A stretch of DNA of 64,000 nucleotides, taken from NCBI GenBank assembly GCA_050633825.1, contig JBOEHG010000002.1, positions 1-64,000 on the forward strand. The letters run 5' to 3'. The stretch comes from CANLBN01 sp050633825 (GTDB lineage: Bacteria; Pseudomonadota; Gammaproteobacteria; Pseudomonadales; Cellvibrionaceae). The position numbers and the translations under genes are program-made. This document shows, piece by piece, positions 15,695-24,687 of the stretch (position 1 is the stretch's first letter; each line of letters opens with the position of its first letter). The notes under the pieces are model-generated. The model ran no database searches, had not been told where the DNA came from, and saw only the letters and a list, made by a program, of their open reading frames with translations.

Positions 15695-18355
15695 TTATAG
15701 AGTCATTGGATCTGCTTTATCAGCGTCCAAACCAAAATCTTTAATTGCTTTTGTCACCACATCAGCTTTAATCGCGCCTTCATCAGCTAAGGCTTTCAAT
15801 GCAGCAACAGCAACATAATAACGATTCACTTCAAAGAAATGACGCAATTTAGAGCGCGTATCACTGCGACCAAAACCATCTGTACCCAGTACAGTAAATG
15901 ATCCCGGAATAAAGTCACGCAATTGCTCAACGTAGCATTTCATATAATCCGTTGCAGCAATAAACGGGCCTTTAGCCGATTCTAATTGTTCAGTGATATA
16001 GGCTTTTTTCGGTTTCTTCGCTTCTGGGTGCATCATGTTATAACGGCTAACACTCAAACCTTCGCGAGCCAATTCGTTAACACTGGTCATGCTCCAGATA
16101 TCGGCTTCAACATTGTAGTCGTTACGTAAAATCTCAGCTGCTGCTTCAACTTCACGAAGAATAGTACCAGAACCCATGAGTTGTACACGCTTATTTTTAC
16201 TAGAGGCCTTTTTACTCTTGCCCTCCACTAATTTATACATGCCTTTAATGATACCTTCCTCGGCACCTTTAGGCATTTCAGGATGAGCGTAGTTTTCATT
16301 CATAGTAGTGATGTAGTAGAAACAGTTTTCACCGTCTGCATACATACGCTTCATACCATCTTGAACAACAACCGCTAATTCAAAGTTATAAGCTGGGTCA
16401 TAGGTCTTACAATTTGGAATGGTATTCGCCATCAAATGACTATGTCCATCTTCGTGCTGCAAGCCTTCGCCATTCAATGTTGTACGACCTGCGGTGGCAC
16501 CAATAAGGAAACCGCGCGCTTGCATATCACCGGCTAACCATGCCAAATCACCAATACGCTGAAAGCCAAACATCGAGTAATAAATATAGAAAGGAATGGT
16601 AGATACACCATTCGTACTATAAGAAGTTGCAGAAGCAATCCAAGAAGACATTGCACCCGCTTCATTAATACCTTCTTGCAAGATCTGACCTTTTTCATCT
16701 TCTTTATAGAACATGATTTGGCCAGAATCATGGGGCACATATTTCTGCCCTTCTGAGGCATAGATACCCACTTGACGGAACATACCTTCCATACCAAAGG
16801 TACGTGCTTCGTCCGGCACGATAGGCACAATACGGCTGCCCATTTTTTTGTCTTTTACCAAGGTCGATAAAATACGAACAAAGGCCATAGTTGTTGAGAT
16901 TTGACGATCGCCCGTACCGGTTAATTGCGACTTCAGAACATCCAAGCCAGGTACTTCAAGTGTTTCCACTTCAGCACGACGGGCCGGTAGATAACCCCCT
17001 AATTTTTTACGCTGCTCGTGCAGGTAAACCATTTCTGGGCTATCAGCTGCGGGGCGGTAGTAAGGGAGTGTTTTGAGTTCGTCGTCGGAGAAAGGAAGGT
17101 CGAAAGTGTCGCGGAATTGTTGCAGGCTTTCTTTGGTGAGTTTTTTCACTGAGTGGGTTTCGTTAATCGCTTCACCCGATTCACCCATACCAAAACCTTT
17201 TACGGTTTGTGCCAGCACGACCGTTGGCTGACCTTTGTGGGCCACCGCTTGTGCGTAAGCAGCATAGACTTTAGAAGACTCGTTACCACCACGATTCAGG
17301 CGATAAATTTCATCGTCGGACATGTCTTTCACTAACTCTAACAACTCTGGGTATTTACCAAAGAAGTGTTCACGAGTATAAGCACCGCCGTGTGCTTTAA
17401 ATGCTTGCATTTCACCATCAACGACTTCGTTCATACGCTGAAGTAATTTGCCTGAAGTATCTTTGGCGAGCAATTCATCCCAACCGCTACCCCACATGAC
17501 TTTAATAACATTCCAGCCTGCGCCGCGGAAAACACCTTCAAGTTCTTGAACGATTTTACCGTTACCGCGCACGGGGCCATCAAGGCGCTGCAGATTACAG
17601 TTGATAACAAAGATAAGATTATCTAATTTCTCGCGTGCGGCAAGCGATACCGCACCTAAGGTTTCTGGCTCATCACATTCACCATCACCCAAAAATGCCC
17701 AAACTTTACGTTCAGCATTCTGCTCAACTAAGCCACGCGCTGTGAGGTAACGTAAGTAACGTGCTTGGTATATAGAAGTGATAGGACCTAAGCCCATTGA
17801 TACCGTTGGGAACTGCCAATAGTCTGGCATTAACCATGGGTGAGGATAAGAGGACAAACCTTTGCCATCCACTTCACGACGGAAGTTATCCATTTGATCA
17901 TCCGTTAAACGGCCTTCTAAATAAGAACGGGCATACATACCTGGAGAACTGTGGCCTTGATAATAAACCAGATCACCTAAACGACCATTACCATCGGCAT
18001 GGAAGAAATACTGAAAGCCGATCTCATATAAAACAGCGGCTGAAGCAAATGTGGCAATGTGTCCACCTAAGCCTTCGTCGTTATCATTAGCTTTCATTAC
18101 CATTGCCATCGCATTCCAACGAATCAATGAACGAATACGCTTATCCAAGGCTGCATCACCGGGGCGCTGCGCTTCGTCTTCAGGGTCAATGGTATTAATG
18201 TAGGAAGTGGTAACGCCGGAGGGGGCTTCTAATCCGTGAGAGTTAGCGTGTTCTCTCAAGTCATTCAGTATATCAGCAGCCTTTTCTTTACCGGCGTGCT
18301 TTACTAGTGATGAAAGGGCATCCAGCCATTCTTGGGTTTCAATATCGTGGTGCAT
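15695..18355 (-). CDS. aceE: pyruvate dehydrogenase E1, homodimeric type
   Basis: Decarboxylates pyruvate using thiamine diphosphate and acetylates the E2 lipoyl arms. The length (886 residues) is that of the alpha2-type E1. Visible features are the N-terminal E2-contact region, GHIATFASAAVLYE, YYQGHSSPGMYARS, the thiamine-diphosphate motif GDGECDEPE to NCNLQRLDG (about residues 231-262), and the C-terminal transketolase-like half with GEGLQHEDGHSHL. The start is supported by GAGGAG 6 nt upstream. It leads the aceE-aceF operon; the leader region has GntR/FadR-type palindromes. Confidence 0.97.
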   Translation of the reverse strand: MHHDIETQEWLDALSSLVKHAGKEKAADILNDLREHANSHGLEAPSGVTTSYINTIDPEDEAQRPGDAALDKRIRSLIRWNAMAMVMKANDNDEGLGGHIATFASAAVLYEIGFQYFFHADGNGRLGDLVYYQGHSSPGMYARSYLEGRLTDDQMDNFRREVDGKGLSSYPHPWLMPDYWQFPTVSMGLGPITSIYQARYLRYLTARGLVEQNAERKVWAFLGDGECDEPETLGAVSLAAREKLDNLIFVINCNLQRLDGPVRGNGKIVQELEGVFRGAGWNVIKVMWGSGWDELLAKDTSGKLLQRMNEVVDGEMQAFKAHGGAYTREHFFGKYPELLELVKDMSDDEIYRLNRGGNESSKVYAAYAQAVAHKGQPTVVLAQTVKGFGMGESGEAINETHSVKKLTKESLQQFRDTFDLPFSDDELKTLPYYRPAADSPEMVYLHEQRKKLGGYLPARRAEVETLEVPGLDVLKSQLTGTGDRQISTTMAFVRILSTLVKDKKMGSRIVPIVPDEARTFGMEGMFRQVGIYASEGQKYVPHDSGQIMFYKEDEKGQILQEGINEAGAMSSWIASATSYSTNGVSTIPFYIYYSMFGFQRIGDLAWLAGDMQARGFLIGATAGRTTLNGEGLQHEDGHSHLMANTIPNCKTYDPAYNFELAVVVQDGMKRMYADGENCFYYITTMNENYAHPEMPKGAEEGIIKGMYKLVEGKSKKASSKNKRVQLMGSGTILREVEAAAEILRNDYNVEADIWSMTSVNELAREGLSVSRYNMMHPEAKKPKKAYITEQLESAKGPFIAATDYMKCYVEQLRDFIPGSFTVLGTDGFGRSDTRSKLRHFFEVNRYYVAVAALKALADEGAIKADVVTKAIKDFGLDADKADPMTL

Positions 18356-18499
18356 AGTTTCTCCTCACTGCATCGCCCTTTTGGGGGATGTTTATATTAA
18401 CCATGGGTATTAATATAGTTTAGAAAGTGTCCCAATGGTCTGTTAATGCTATTTTGTTGGTATATGTAAGCAATACAACAAATTATTGGGTAATAGATC

Positions 18500-18514
18500 T
18501 GTAGTATTTTTACA
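18500..18514. promoter_or_regulatory. imperfect palindrome TGTAGTATTTTTACA upstream of aceE
   Basis: It shares TGTAGTA and the right flank TACATAAA with the perfect site at 18637-18651, 137 bp away, but has TT instead of AC in the right half. A weaker copy of the same operator is the likely reading. Confidence 0.4.
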
Positions 18515-18636
18515 TAAAATTTAACAAATGTCCATATTGGCTGCCAAACTGAGGGGATTGCTGTCAACAACAACCGATAATTACGTCGATCAGAGAGTAT
18601 CTTGCGGGCTAGTTATCAAATTAGAGGCAATTTTTT

Positions 18637-18651
18637 TGTAGTAAAACTACA
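18637..18651. promoter_or_regulatory. perfect palindrome TGTAGTAAAACTACA, candidate FadR/PdhR-type operator
   Basis: The 15-bp palindrome contains TAGTAAAACTA, which fits the TNGTNNNACNA consensus of FadR-subfamily GntR regulators such as PdhR and LldR. It lies about 280 bp upstream of the aceE start. In enterobacteria PdhR represses the pyruvate dehydrogenase operon until pyruvate accumulates. No regulator gene is in the window, so the assignment is inferred. Confidence 0.5.
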
Positions 18652-18747
18652 TAAATGCATCATCCAAGGCTAAAATACTACGAAATGATCAATCTACTGA
18701 GTCTAGATCAGTATCAGGATCAATCAACCATTCCATATAAGAGTTAC

Positions 18748-21618
18748 TTAAGGGTATTGGTAATTTTTATCGCTAGACGAAAAGGGTAATAGATCATCCC
18801 CTTCAGGCCGACGACTAAACTGCCATAAAGAACGGGACGGATTAATTAATACATCTTTATAATAGGCTTTTAGTTTTTCGCTGCTTAGCTGTTTTACAGC
18901 TTCCGCCAAACGTTGGCGATTATCGAACGACTCATTACCTTGAATTAAATTACCCCAATAATCATCTGCACTTGCCGACAAGCTGGTTGGCGCTTCTAAC
19001 AACTGTGTAATGACCGCCTGTTGATATAAGCCAATATCATTAGGCAGTTGCTTTTCAAATGCCACGATAAAATCCGTAATGGCTTTTTGAATAGCGCTGG
19101 ATGTAGTTGAAGGTGACTGAACAATAAAAACAGAACCCGGTACTTGCCTTAGTCGTAAACTCCCTACAAATACCACATAACCTAATTGTTGTTCAGTACG
19201 CAAGGATGTATAAAATGGCGATTGCAGCATTTGTCGCAGTACTGCCATAGCGGCTTTATCTTCAAGGGAGTCACTCACGCCCTGAACATACAAAGCTACT
19301 GCGGTATCGTTATGATCGATTTCTTGCACGTCATATTGAGCTTTTTCTGATTGCAGATGCGTAATCCCTGCTGGCACTATTGGCTTTTCACCCGGCAATT
19401 GAAGGCGATCAATATAAGGTTGCCAACGCTGTAACCACTCCTGATCAATATTACCGTAAAATAAACCTTTGACTCGCGCACCCTGACGCCAATCAATAGC
19501 AAAACGATTTAAGTCCGCTAATGTGATACTTTCAATGGCGTTAATTTTTGCTGTATTTGACCAATAGAGGTCATAAAGATTAACCGCAAGGTGACGGTAA
19601 AGTTGGTGATATGGTGTTCTCTTCTCTCTATTCTTAAAATTACGAATAAGGTCGGCCTTCAGTTGAGTAAAGCGCTCGGGACTAATGTCGCCTTCGTCTA
19701 TCTCTGAAATAAATAGCGCCATTAATTTATCTAACTTGTCATGATAACCAACTAAAGTAATATCGAGTCCGCGACTATTTGCTCTCAATGATAATGCGGT
19801 ATTAGCAAGTAATGCCGGATAACTATATTCATTCATTTTATCCTGAATAATATCCGCATAAAGTGCATTCATCGCTACACCCTTCAAGTCGCCAGAGACG
19901 TAAGGTGAGATTATCCTAAAAGCCACCTTTGCTTTAGGTGTACCAAAACTAATGTCCTGCTTTGCCCATATCGTGCTTGCAGGCGCAGCGTCATCTTTAG
20001 GGCTCTTGGTATTCTCAATGCCTTCAGCCTCCTTAACACTGTCAGTACTCTCAATATTGCCAAGGTCTAAACGGAATGGTTGAGCTAATGTCTCATCCTG
20101 TTTATAAAGAGCAATATTTTCCGGTATAAATGGATTTTTTTGAGGCAAAGAGAATTGAGCCGTAAGTTTTTTATCAAGTGATACTAGCTCTTCCGACAAA
20201 GGCTTAACTGCATACGAGACCTGATAGTAACGTGTCGTACTATTTGTTTCTACATTTGGAAAAACCGTGGAGACATACACATTATTCGGCGTCATATATG
20301 AAAGAAAGCGACGAATCAAGGTTGCATCAAAGCGCTCAAGCAAATAATCAGCACTAATAATATCTTCTGGAGGAAAGTCCTGAAGATTTTTAGCTAAATG
20401 GCTAACGGTATTAGTCGCATTGGACTTTTCACGAAAATGAAAGGCGGTCTCCGCCAATAAACGTTCTTCGTCATAACGCCATTGTTCTATGCCATTATTT
20501 TTGATTTCATCCAGCGCATAAAAAATCAAAGAACGAATTAAGTCACGCTGCTGAACCCCCTCTTCTGTCAATTGCACCGTGATATAAAAAGCAGAGGTTC
20601 CATCACCTTTATCACGCCCTCCTGCAGACAAACTTTCTGCAAGTCCTTTGTCTTTTAACAAGGAAAGCAAACTACCCTGACCTTCATGGCCAATGATATG
20701 CCCAATAAATCCCAGCGGTTTTTCCTTGTAATACTCACGAATGGACGGCAGCTCAAAACTTAAGGTCATTTGCCGAAGTTCTTGTATTGGCTGACTCACC
20801 ACCTCAAAAGGTAATTGCTTTTCCGCGAATAGAGGAATCGAAGGCACTTTATCCCGCTTAGATTCAACCGGCTGGCTAACTGGAATCTGACCAAAGCGAT
20901 CTAACACGAGGGATTGTAATTTTTTAATAGGTTCTTTACCAAGAACAACCAATGTCATTTTATGTGCTGAGTAATGTTTTTTATAAAATGCCAGCAAGTC
21001 ATCTCGCACTTTATCATCGGGTCTATCAGCCAGCGTTTCCAGACTACCAACGTTGAATTGTGCATCCGGGTGTTGTGGGTTGACGATATGTCGATAGACA
21101 TCATAAGAGCGTCGATAATCATCTTTTAACTTTGATTGATACTCCGAATGAACCGCATTACGTTCGCGATCAACATAGAATGCATCAAATAAAGGGGCAA
21201 TAAAGAACTGGGCAAAACGATCTAAAGCGGGCTCTAGCTGGTTAACATCAATATCAAAAAAGTAATTGGTATGATGGCGACTGGTATAAGCATTATGGGA
21301 TCCGCCATTGTCGCTAATAAATGATTGATATTCATCTGCTTCCGGGTATTTTTGTGTTCCCAGAAAAAGCATATGTTCTAAAAAATGAGCCAAGCCTTCA
21401 CGATCTTTAGGATCATGATAGCTACCTACGTTGACATCAAGAGCTGCTGCCGCCTTATCGGCTTCTGGATCAGAAATCAACAATACCTGTATCTTATTAT
21501 CAAGTACCTGGTAATGGTAAGTACGTTTATCAAGACTGCCCTTTTCTATTTCAATCGAAATAGAAAACTGCGAAAAAATAAGGAAGAAAAAAAATATCGT
21601 AATACGATAGCTATTCAC
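18748..21618 (-). CDS. secreted M16 zinc metallopeptidase (pitrilysin/insulinase type)
   Basis: The 956-residue length and architecture match periplasmic protease III (PtrA). A signal peptide is present (MNSYRITIFFFFLIFSQFSIS). The inverted zinc motif HxxEH is in AHFLEHMLFLGTQKYPEADEY (about residue 81), with the distal glutamate expected about 75 residues on in RNAVHSEYQ. A second M16 domain and the usual inactive C-terminal half follow (QLGYVVFVGSLRLRQVPG). It degrades small polypeptides in the periplasm. It is the last gene of a probable tusA-perM-M16 unit, 45 bp after perM. Confidence 0.92.
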   Translation of the reverse strand: MNSYRITIFFFFLIFSQFSISIEIEKGSLDKRTYHYQVLDNKIQVLLISDPEADKAAAALDVNVGSYHDPKDREGLAHFLEHMLFLGTQKYPEADEYQSFISDNGGSHNAYTSRHHTNYFFDIDVNQLEPALDRFAQFFIAPLFDAFYVDRERNAVHSEYQSKLKDDYRRSYDVYRHIVNPQHPDAQFNVGSLETLADRPDDKVRDDLLAFYKKHYSAHKMTLVVLGKEPIKKLQSLVLDRFGQIPVSQPVESKRDKVPSIPLFAEKQLPFEVVSQPIQELRQMTLSFELPSIREYYKEKPLGFIGHIIGHEGQGSLLSLLKDKGLAESLSAGGRDKGDGTSAFYITVQLTEEGVQQRDLIRSLIFYALDEIKNNGIEQWRYDEERLLAETAFHFREKSNATNTVSHLAKNLQDFPPEDIISADYLLERFDATLIRRFLSYMTPNNVYVSTVFPNVETNSTTRYYQVSYAVKPLSEELVSLDKKLTAQFSLPQKNPFIPENIALYKQDETLAQPFRLDLGNIESTDSVKEAEGIENTKSPKDDAAPASTIWAKQDISFGTPKAKVAFRIISPYVSGDLKGVAMNALYADIIQDKMNEYSYPALLANTALSLRANSRGLDITLVGYHDKLDKLMALFISEIDEGDISPERFTQLKADLIRNFKNREKRTPYHQLYRHLAVNLYDLYWSNTAKINAIESITLADLNRFAIDWRQGARVKGLFYGNIDQEWLQRWQPYIDRLQLPGEKPIVPAGITHLQSEKAQYDVQEIDHNDTAVALYVQGVSDSLEDKAAMAVLRQMLQSPFYTSLRTEQQLGYVVFVGSLRLRQVPGSVFIVQSPSTTSSAIQKAITDFIVAFEKQLPNDIGLYQQAVITQLLEAPTSLSASADDYWGNLIQGNESFDNRQRLAEAVKQLSSEKLKAYYKDVLINPSRSLWQFSRRPEGDDLLPFSSSDKNYQYP

Positions 21619-21663
21619 AAAGATAACTCTTTAAATTAATCAATTTAGTAAAGTGCCACTGAC

Positions 21664-22761
21664 TTAATCATCAGTCACATCGAGCATTGTTTCTATAGGT
21701 GACTCCACAAAAGGCGAGCGCATTGGCCAAGCATTAATAATCGCTTTAACTAAAGTCGCAAGAGGAATCGCAAAAAATACACCCCAGAACCCCCACAGCC
21801 CACCAAATACGAGTACAGCCACAATGATAGCAACGGGGTGAAGCTTGACCGCCTCCGAAAATAAAACCGGCACCAGTACATTTCCATCCAAGCCCTGAAT
21901 AACAAGATAGACAATGGTTAGATACAACAGTTCATAGCCAAAGCCCCACTGAAAATAACCAATCAACAACACGGGAATAGTAACAACAACTGCACCGATA
22001 TACGGAATGACAACGGATAAGCCAACAGCAATACCCAATAGCATCGCATATTTCAAATCAAGCACAACAAAAGAAACACAAGAAACAGCTGCCACTAGTA
22101 ATATTTCTGTGACCTTACCCCGTACGTAATTGGCAATCTGCTGGTTCATTTCAACCCAAATTTTACTCATCACTGGCCGTTCTTTAGGTAATAAAGAACC
22201 TGCCCAACCTAATATACTGTCACCATCTTTGAGAAAGAAAAAAACCAATAGAGGGACTAATACAAAATATAAAAGAATAATCAAAAATATAGGCAAATTA
22301 GACAACGAGAAAGAAAGAATACTTTGGCCAAAAGATGCCAACTCATTACTGAGATGACGCATTAATTGTTCAACCTGCTCTTCTGAAATAAACGTTGGGT
22401 ACTTTTCTGGCAACAGTAATACCAGCTCTCGCCCATGGGTTAACATGCTCGGCAATTCAGTGAGCAGCTTGACTGACTGTTGCCAAACCACCGGGATAAT
22501 AAACAGCATCATAGAGATCATTACCCCAATTAATAATAACAGGGCCGCTGCCACTGCTAGTATATGGGGCAAACCTTTAGCTTTAAGCCAAATCACCATG
22601 CCCTGCATTAAAAATGCAATAATGACCGCAACAATAACCGGGCCCAGATCATTACCCATTGTCCAAATAATGAAAAAGAATACGATCAGTAATACCAATA
22701 GGAGCACCGCTTCTTCATTGTGAAAATAGCGATCAATCCAATTACGGATAATGGGAATCAT
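21664..22761 (-). CDS. perM: AI-2E family transporter / PerM-like permease
   Basis: The 365-residue integral membrane protein has paired N-terminal helices (VLLLVLLIVFFFIIW, DLGPVIVAVIIAFLMQG), a long periplasmic or amphipathic region, and the conserved C-terminal half (AVSCVSFVVLDLKYAMLLGIAVGLSVVIPYIG, then LDGNVLVPVLFSEAVKLHPVAI and GGLWGFWGVFFAIPLA). The family includes the AI-2 exporter TqsA, but the PerM branch beside tusA has no proven substrate. It follows tusA by 37 bp, a conserved pairing in Pseudomonas-like genomes. Confidence 0.85.
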   Translation of the reverse strand: MIPIIRNWIDRYFHNEEAVLLLVLLIVFFFIIWTMGNDLGPVIVAVIIAFLMQGMVIWLKAKGLPHILAVAAALLLLIGVMISMMLFIIPVVWQQSVKLLTELPSMLTHGRELVLLLPEKYPTFISEEQVEQLMRHLSNELASFGQSILSFSLSNLPIFLIILLYFVLVPLLVFFFLKDGDSILGWAGSLLPKERPVMSKIWVEMNQQIANYVRGKVTEILLVAAVSCVSFVVLDLKYAMLLGIAVGLSVVIPYIGAVVVTIPVLLIGYFQWGFGYELLYLTIVYLVIQGLDGNVLVPVLFSEAVKLHPVAIIVAVLVFGGLWGFWGVFFAIPLATLVKAIINAWPMRSPFVESPIETMLDVTDD

Positions 22762-22798
22762 AATTATCTTAACCTAGAAAATAACCTATCTTTAAGCA

Positions 22799-23044
22799 CT
22801 ACAACCCTTTCTTTAGGACATAGCGATATATATGTTCTTGCTGCTCAAATTCAACCAAGGTATTTTTTGTTAGCTCAGCCATTCGATGAAAGTCTTTCAC
22901 TGACGCGGGGTCTGTCGCAATGACTTCAACATACTCACCCGTACAGAGCACATTCAAAGCCTGACGAACCTTCAAGAGCGGCTCCGGGCATCTCAGGCCA
23001 CAGGCATTAATCGTACATTTTATGGGCAACAACAAAGTAATCAA
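22799..23044 (-). CDS. TusA/SirA-family sulfur carrier
   Basis: This 81-residue protein has the TusA signature CGLRCPEPLLKVRQAL, with the sulfur-accepting cysteine in CPxP near residue 20, then VIATDPASVKDF. TusA-like proteins relay persulfide sulfur from IscS to tRNA thiolation or other acceptors. The N-terminal MITLLLPIK is a short extra leader, so the true start may be a little further in. It is first in the tusA-perM-M16 unit and divergent from the BepA-like gene, as in many relatives. Confidence 0.88.
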   Translation of the reverse strand: MITLLLPIKCTINACGLRCPEPLLKVRQALNVLCTGEYVEVIATDPASVKDFHRMAELTKNTLVEFEQQEHIYRYVLKKGL

Positions 23045-23216
23045 TACCTATTAAACAAACAAGATGAACCTTAACAGAAAAACCTGTCTATAAGTCTTTA
23101 TAGTGAAAAATAAGAAACAGTTTTGACTAATAGCTAACAAGCAATGATACTCTGTTTTGGACTATCTGATAAATTTGGAGGCGGGAAAGTATTATTGTCC
23201 CGACATGACATAAACC

Positions 23217-24662
23217 TTGTTATTAATTAAATCCAGCTTATTGCGGCCATACGCCTTATTATTACTGCCACTATTGACACTGATTAGCCCAATAAGTGCC
23301 TCAAATGAGTTACCCAGTATTGGCGGAGGCACCTCTATCTCCACCGCCCAAGAAGAAAAGCGTTTGGGGCAGACATGGTTACGCTTATATCGGCGACAAG
23401 TTCCTGTCAGCTCAGACCCCATTCTTATCGAATATACCGAAGCATTGCTTAACAGGATTGCAGAACATAACCCGGCAGCGGGAAAAGAGTTTTCATTGGT
23501 CATTGCCCGTAACCGGACGCTTAATGCTTTTGCTGTTCCCGGTGGCATTATTGGCGTTCATACTGGCTTATTTCAGCATGCTCAAACAGAAGATCAATTT
23601 GCCAGTGTCCTCGCGCATGAATTAGCCCACTTAAGCCAACGCCATTATGCGCGGGGTGTAGAAAAACAAAAGGGCCAACAACTGGTCGGTATGGCAGCAA
23701 TATTAGCCAGCCTTATCATTGCAGCAACTAACGGTGAAGCAGGCTTGGCGGCAATTCAAGCGACACAAGCAGGTATCATCGATCAACAACTACGCTTTAG
23801 CCGCTTATACGAGCAAGAAGCTGACCGAATCGGCATGACGACTTTAGTCAATGCAGGCTTTGACCCTCATTCGATGTCCGATATGTTTGAGCAAATGCAA
23901 AGGGCCTCACAATTCTATACTGAGCCACCTGAATTTTTACTTACCCATCCCGTTACAGCAAAGCGTATTGCTGATGCAGAGAATCGGGCAAGGAATTATC
24001 CGAATCAAAATGCACCCTCTAGCTTAGCTTACGATCTAGCAAGAGCACGGGTATTATTCTTTCAGGAAGAAACGCCACAACAAGCCATCAGCCGATTCGA
24101 AAGTGAATTACGAGGTTTCAGCCCATCAGAAGAAGGCAGCCGTTATGGCCTCGTACTCTCTCTCACCGCTAATAAGGAATTTGAAAAAGCCGACAAGGTG
24201 TTGCAGCCTTTGCTAGAGCGCTACCCAGATCAAGCAGCACTATTGATCGCCAAATCCAATATCGATGCGGGCAATAATAAACTCGGCACCGCAATCGAAA
24301 ACATGCAAGCGGCGATTAGTAATAAGCCCGGCAGCTATGCATTAAACATCCATTACAGCCGTCTCTTAGCAAAAAATAATGATCATATCAATTCTGCACG
24401 TATCTTAAATGAATTGCGAGAAGCACGACCTGACGATCCTTTTATTTGGTACCACCTTGCTGAAATAGCCGGACTTGCGGGTGATATTCTCACCTTACAT
24501 AAAGCACGAGCAGAATATTTTATTCTCTACGGTAATTTTGATAACGCAGAAAACCAGTTAAATAACCTGTTAAAGAAATTTAGCGACAATAAAACCGAAG
24601 TGGCTATTGCCAAACAACGATTGGAAGACGTAAAAAAATTAAAAAAGAACGCTAAACTTTAA
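23217..24662 (+). CDS. periplasmic M48 metalloprotease with TPRs, BepA-like
   Basis: The 481-residue product has a signal peptide (about residues 1-28), an M48 peptidase domain with HELAH in VLAHELAHLSQRHYARG (zinc ligands; about residue 140) and the distal zinc Glu in YEQEADRIGM, then TPR-like helices (about 290-475). This is the layout of BepA, which edits LptD assembly and degrades stalled outer-membrane proteins. No ATG is available: an in-frame TAA at 23211 leaves TTG at 23217 as the first start, without a good Shine-Dalgarno. A GGAGG lies 36 nt upstream. BamC elsewhere in the window acts in the same pathway. Confidence 0.88.
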   Translation: MLLIKSSLLRPYALLLLPLLTLISPISASNELPSIGGGTSISTAQEEKRLGQTWLRLYRRQVPVSSDPILIEYTEALLNRIAEHNPAAGKEFSLVIARNRTLNAFAVPGGIIGVHTGLFQHAQTEDQFASVLAHELAHLSQRHYARGVEKQKGQQLVGMAAILASLIIAATNGEAGLAAIQATQAGIIDQQLRFSRLYEQEADRIGMTTLVNAGFDPHSMSDMFEQMQRASQFYTEPPEFLLTHPVTAKRIADAENRARNYPNQNAPSSLAYDLARARVLFFQEETPQQAISRFESELRGFSPSEEGSRYGLVLSLTANKEFEKADKVLQPLLERYPDQAALLIAKSNIDAGNNKLGTAIENMQAAISNKPGSYALNIHYSRLLAKNNDHINSARILNELREARPDDPFIWYHLAEIAGLAGDILTLHKARAEYFILYGNFDNAENQLNNLLKKFSDNKTEVAIAKQRLEDVKKLKKNAKL

Positions 24663-24687
24663 CAACAAGACTGTATCAACGGCAAAA

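Larger units (their letters stand above)
18356..18747. other. 392-bp regulatory region upstream of aceE
   Basis: No gene is visible. It lies upstream of aceE and downstream of the M16 peptidase gene, both on the minus strand, and carries at least three related GTAGTA-containing elements (18500-18514, 18637-18651, and an inverted partial copy CTAAAATACTAC at 18670-18681). Confidence 0.6.
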
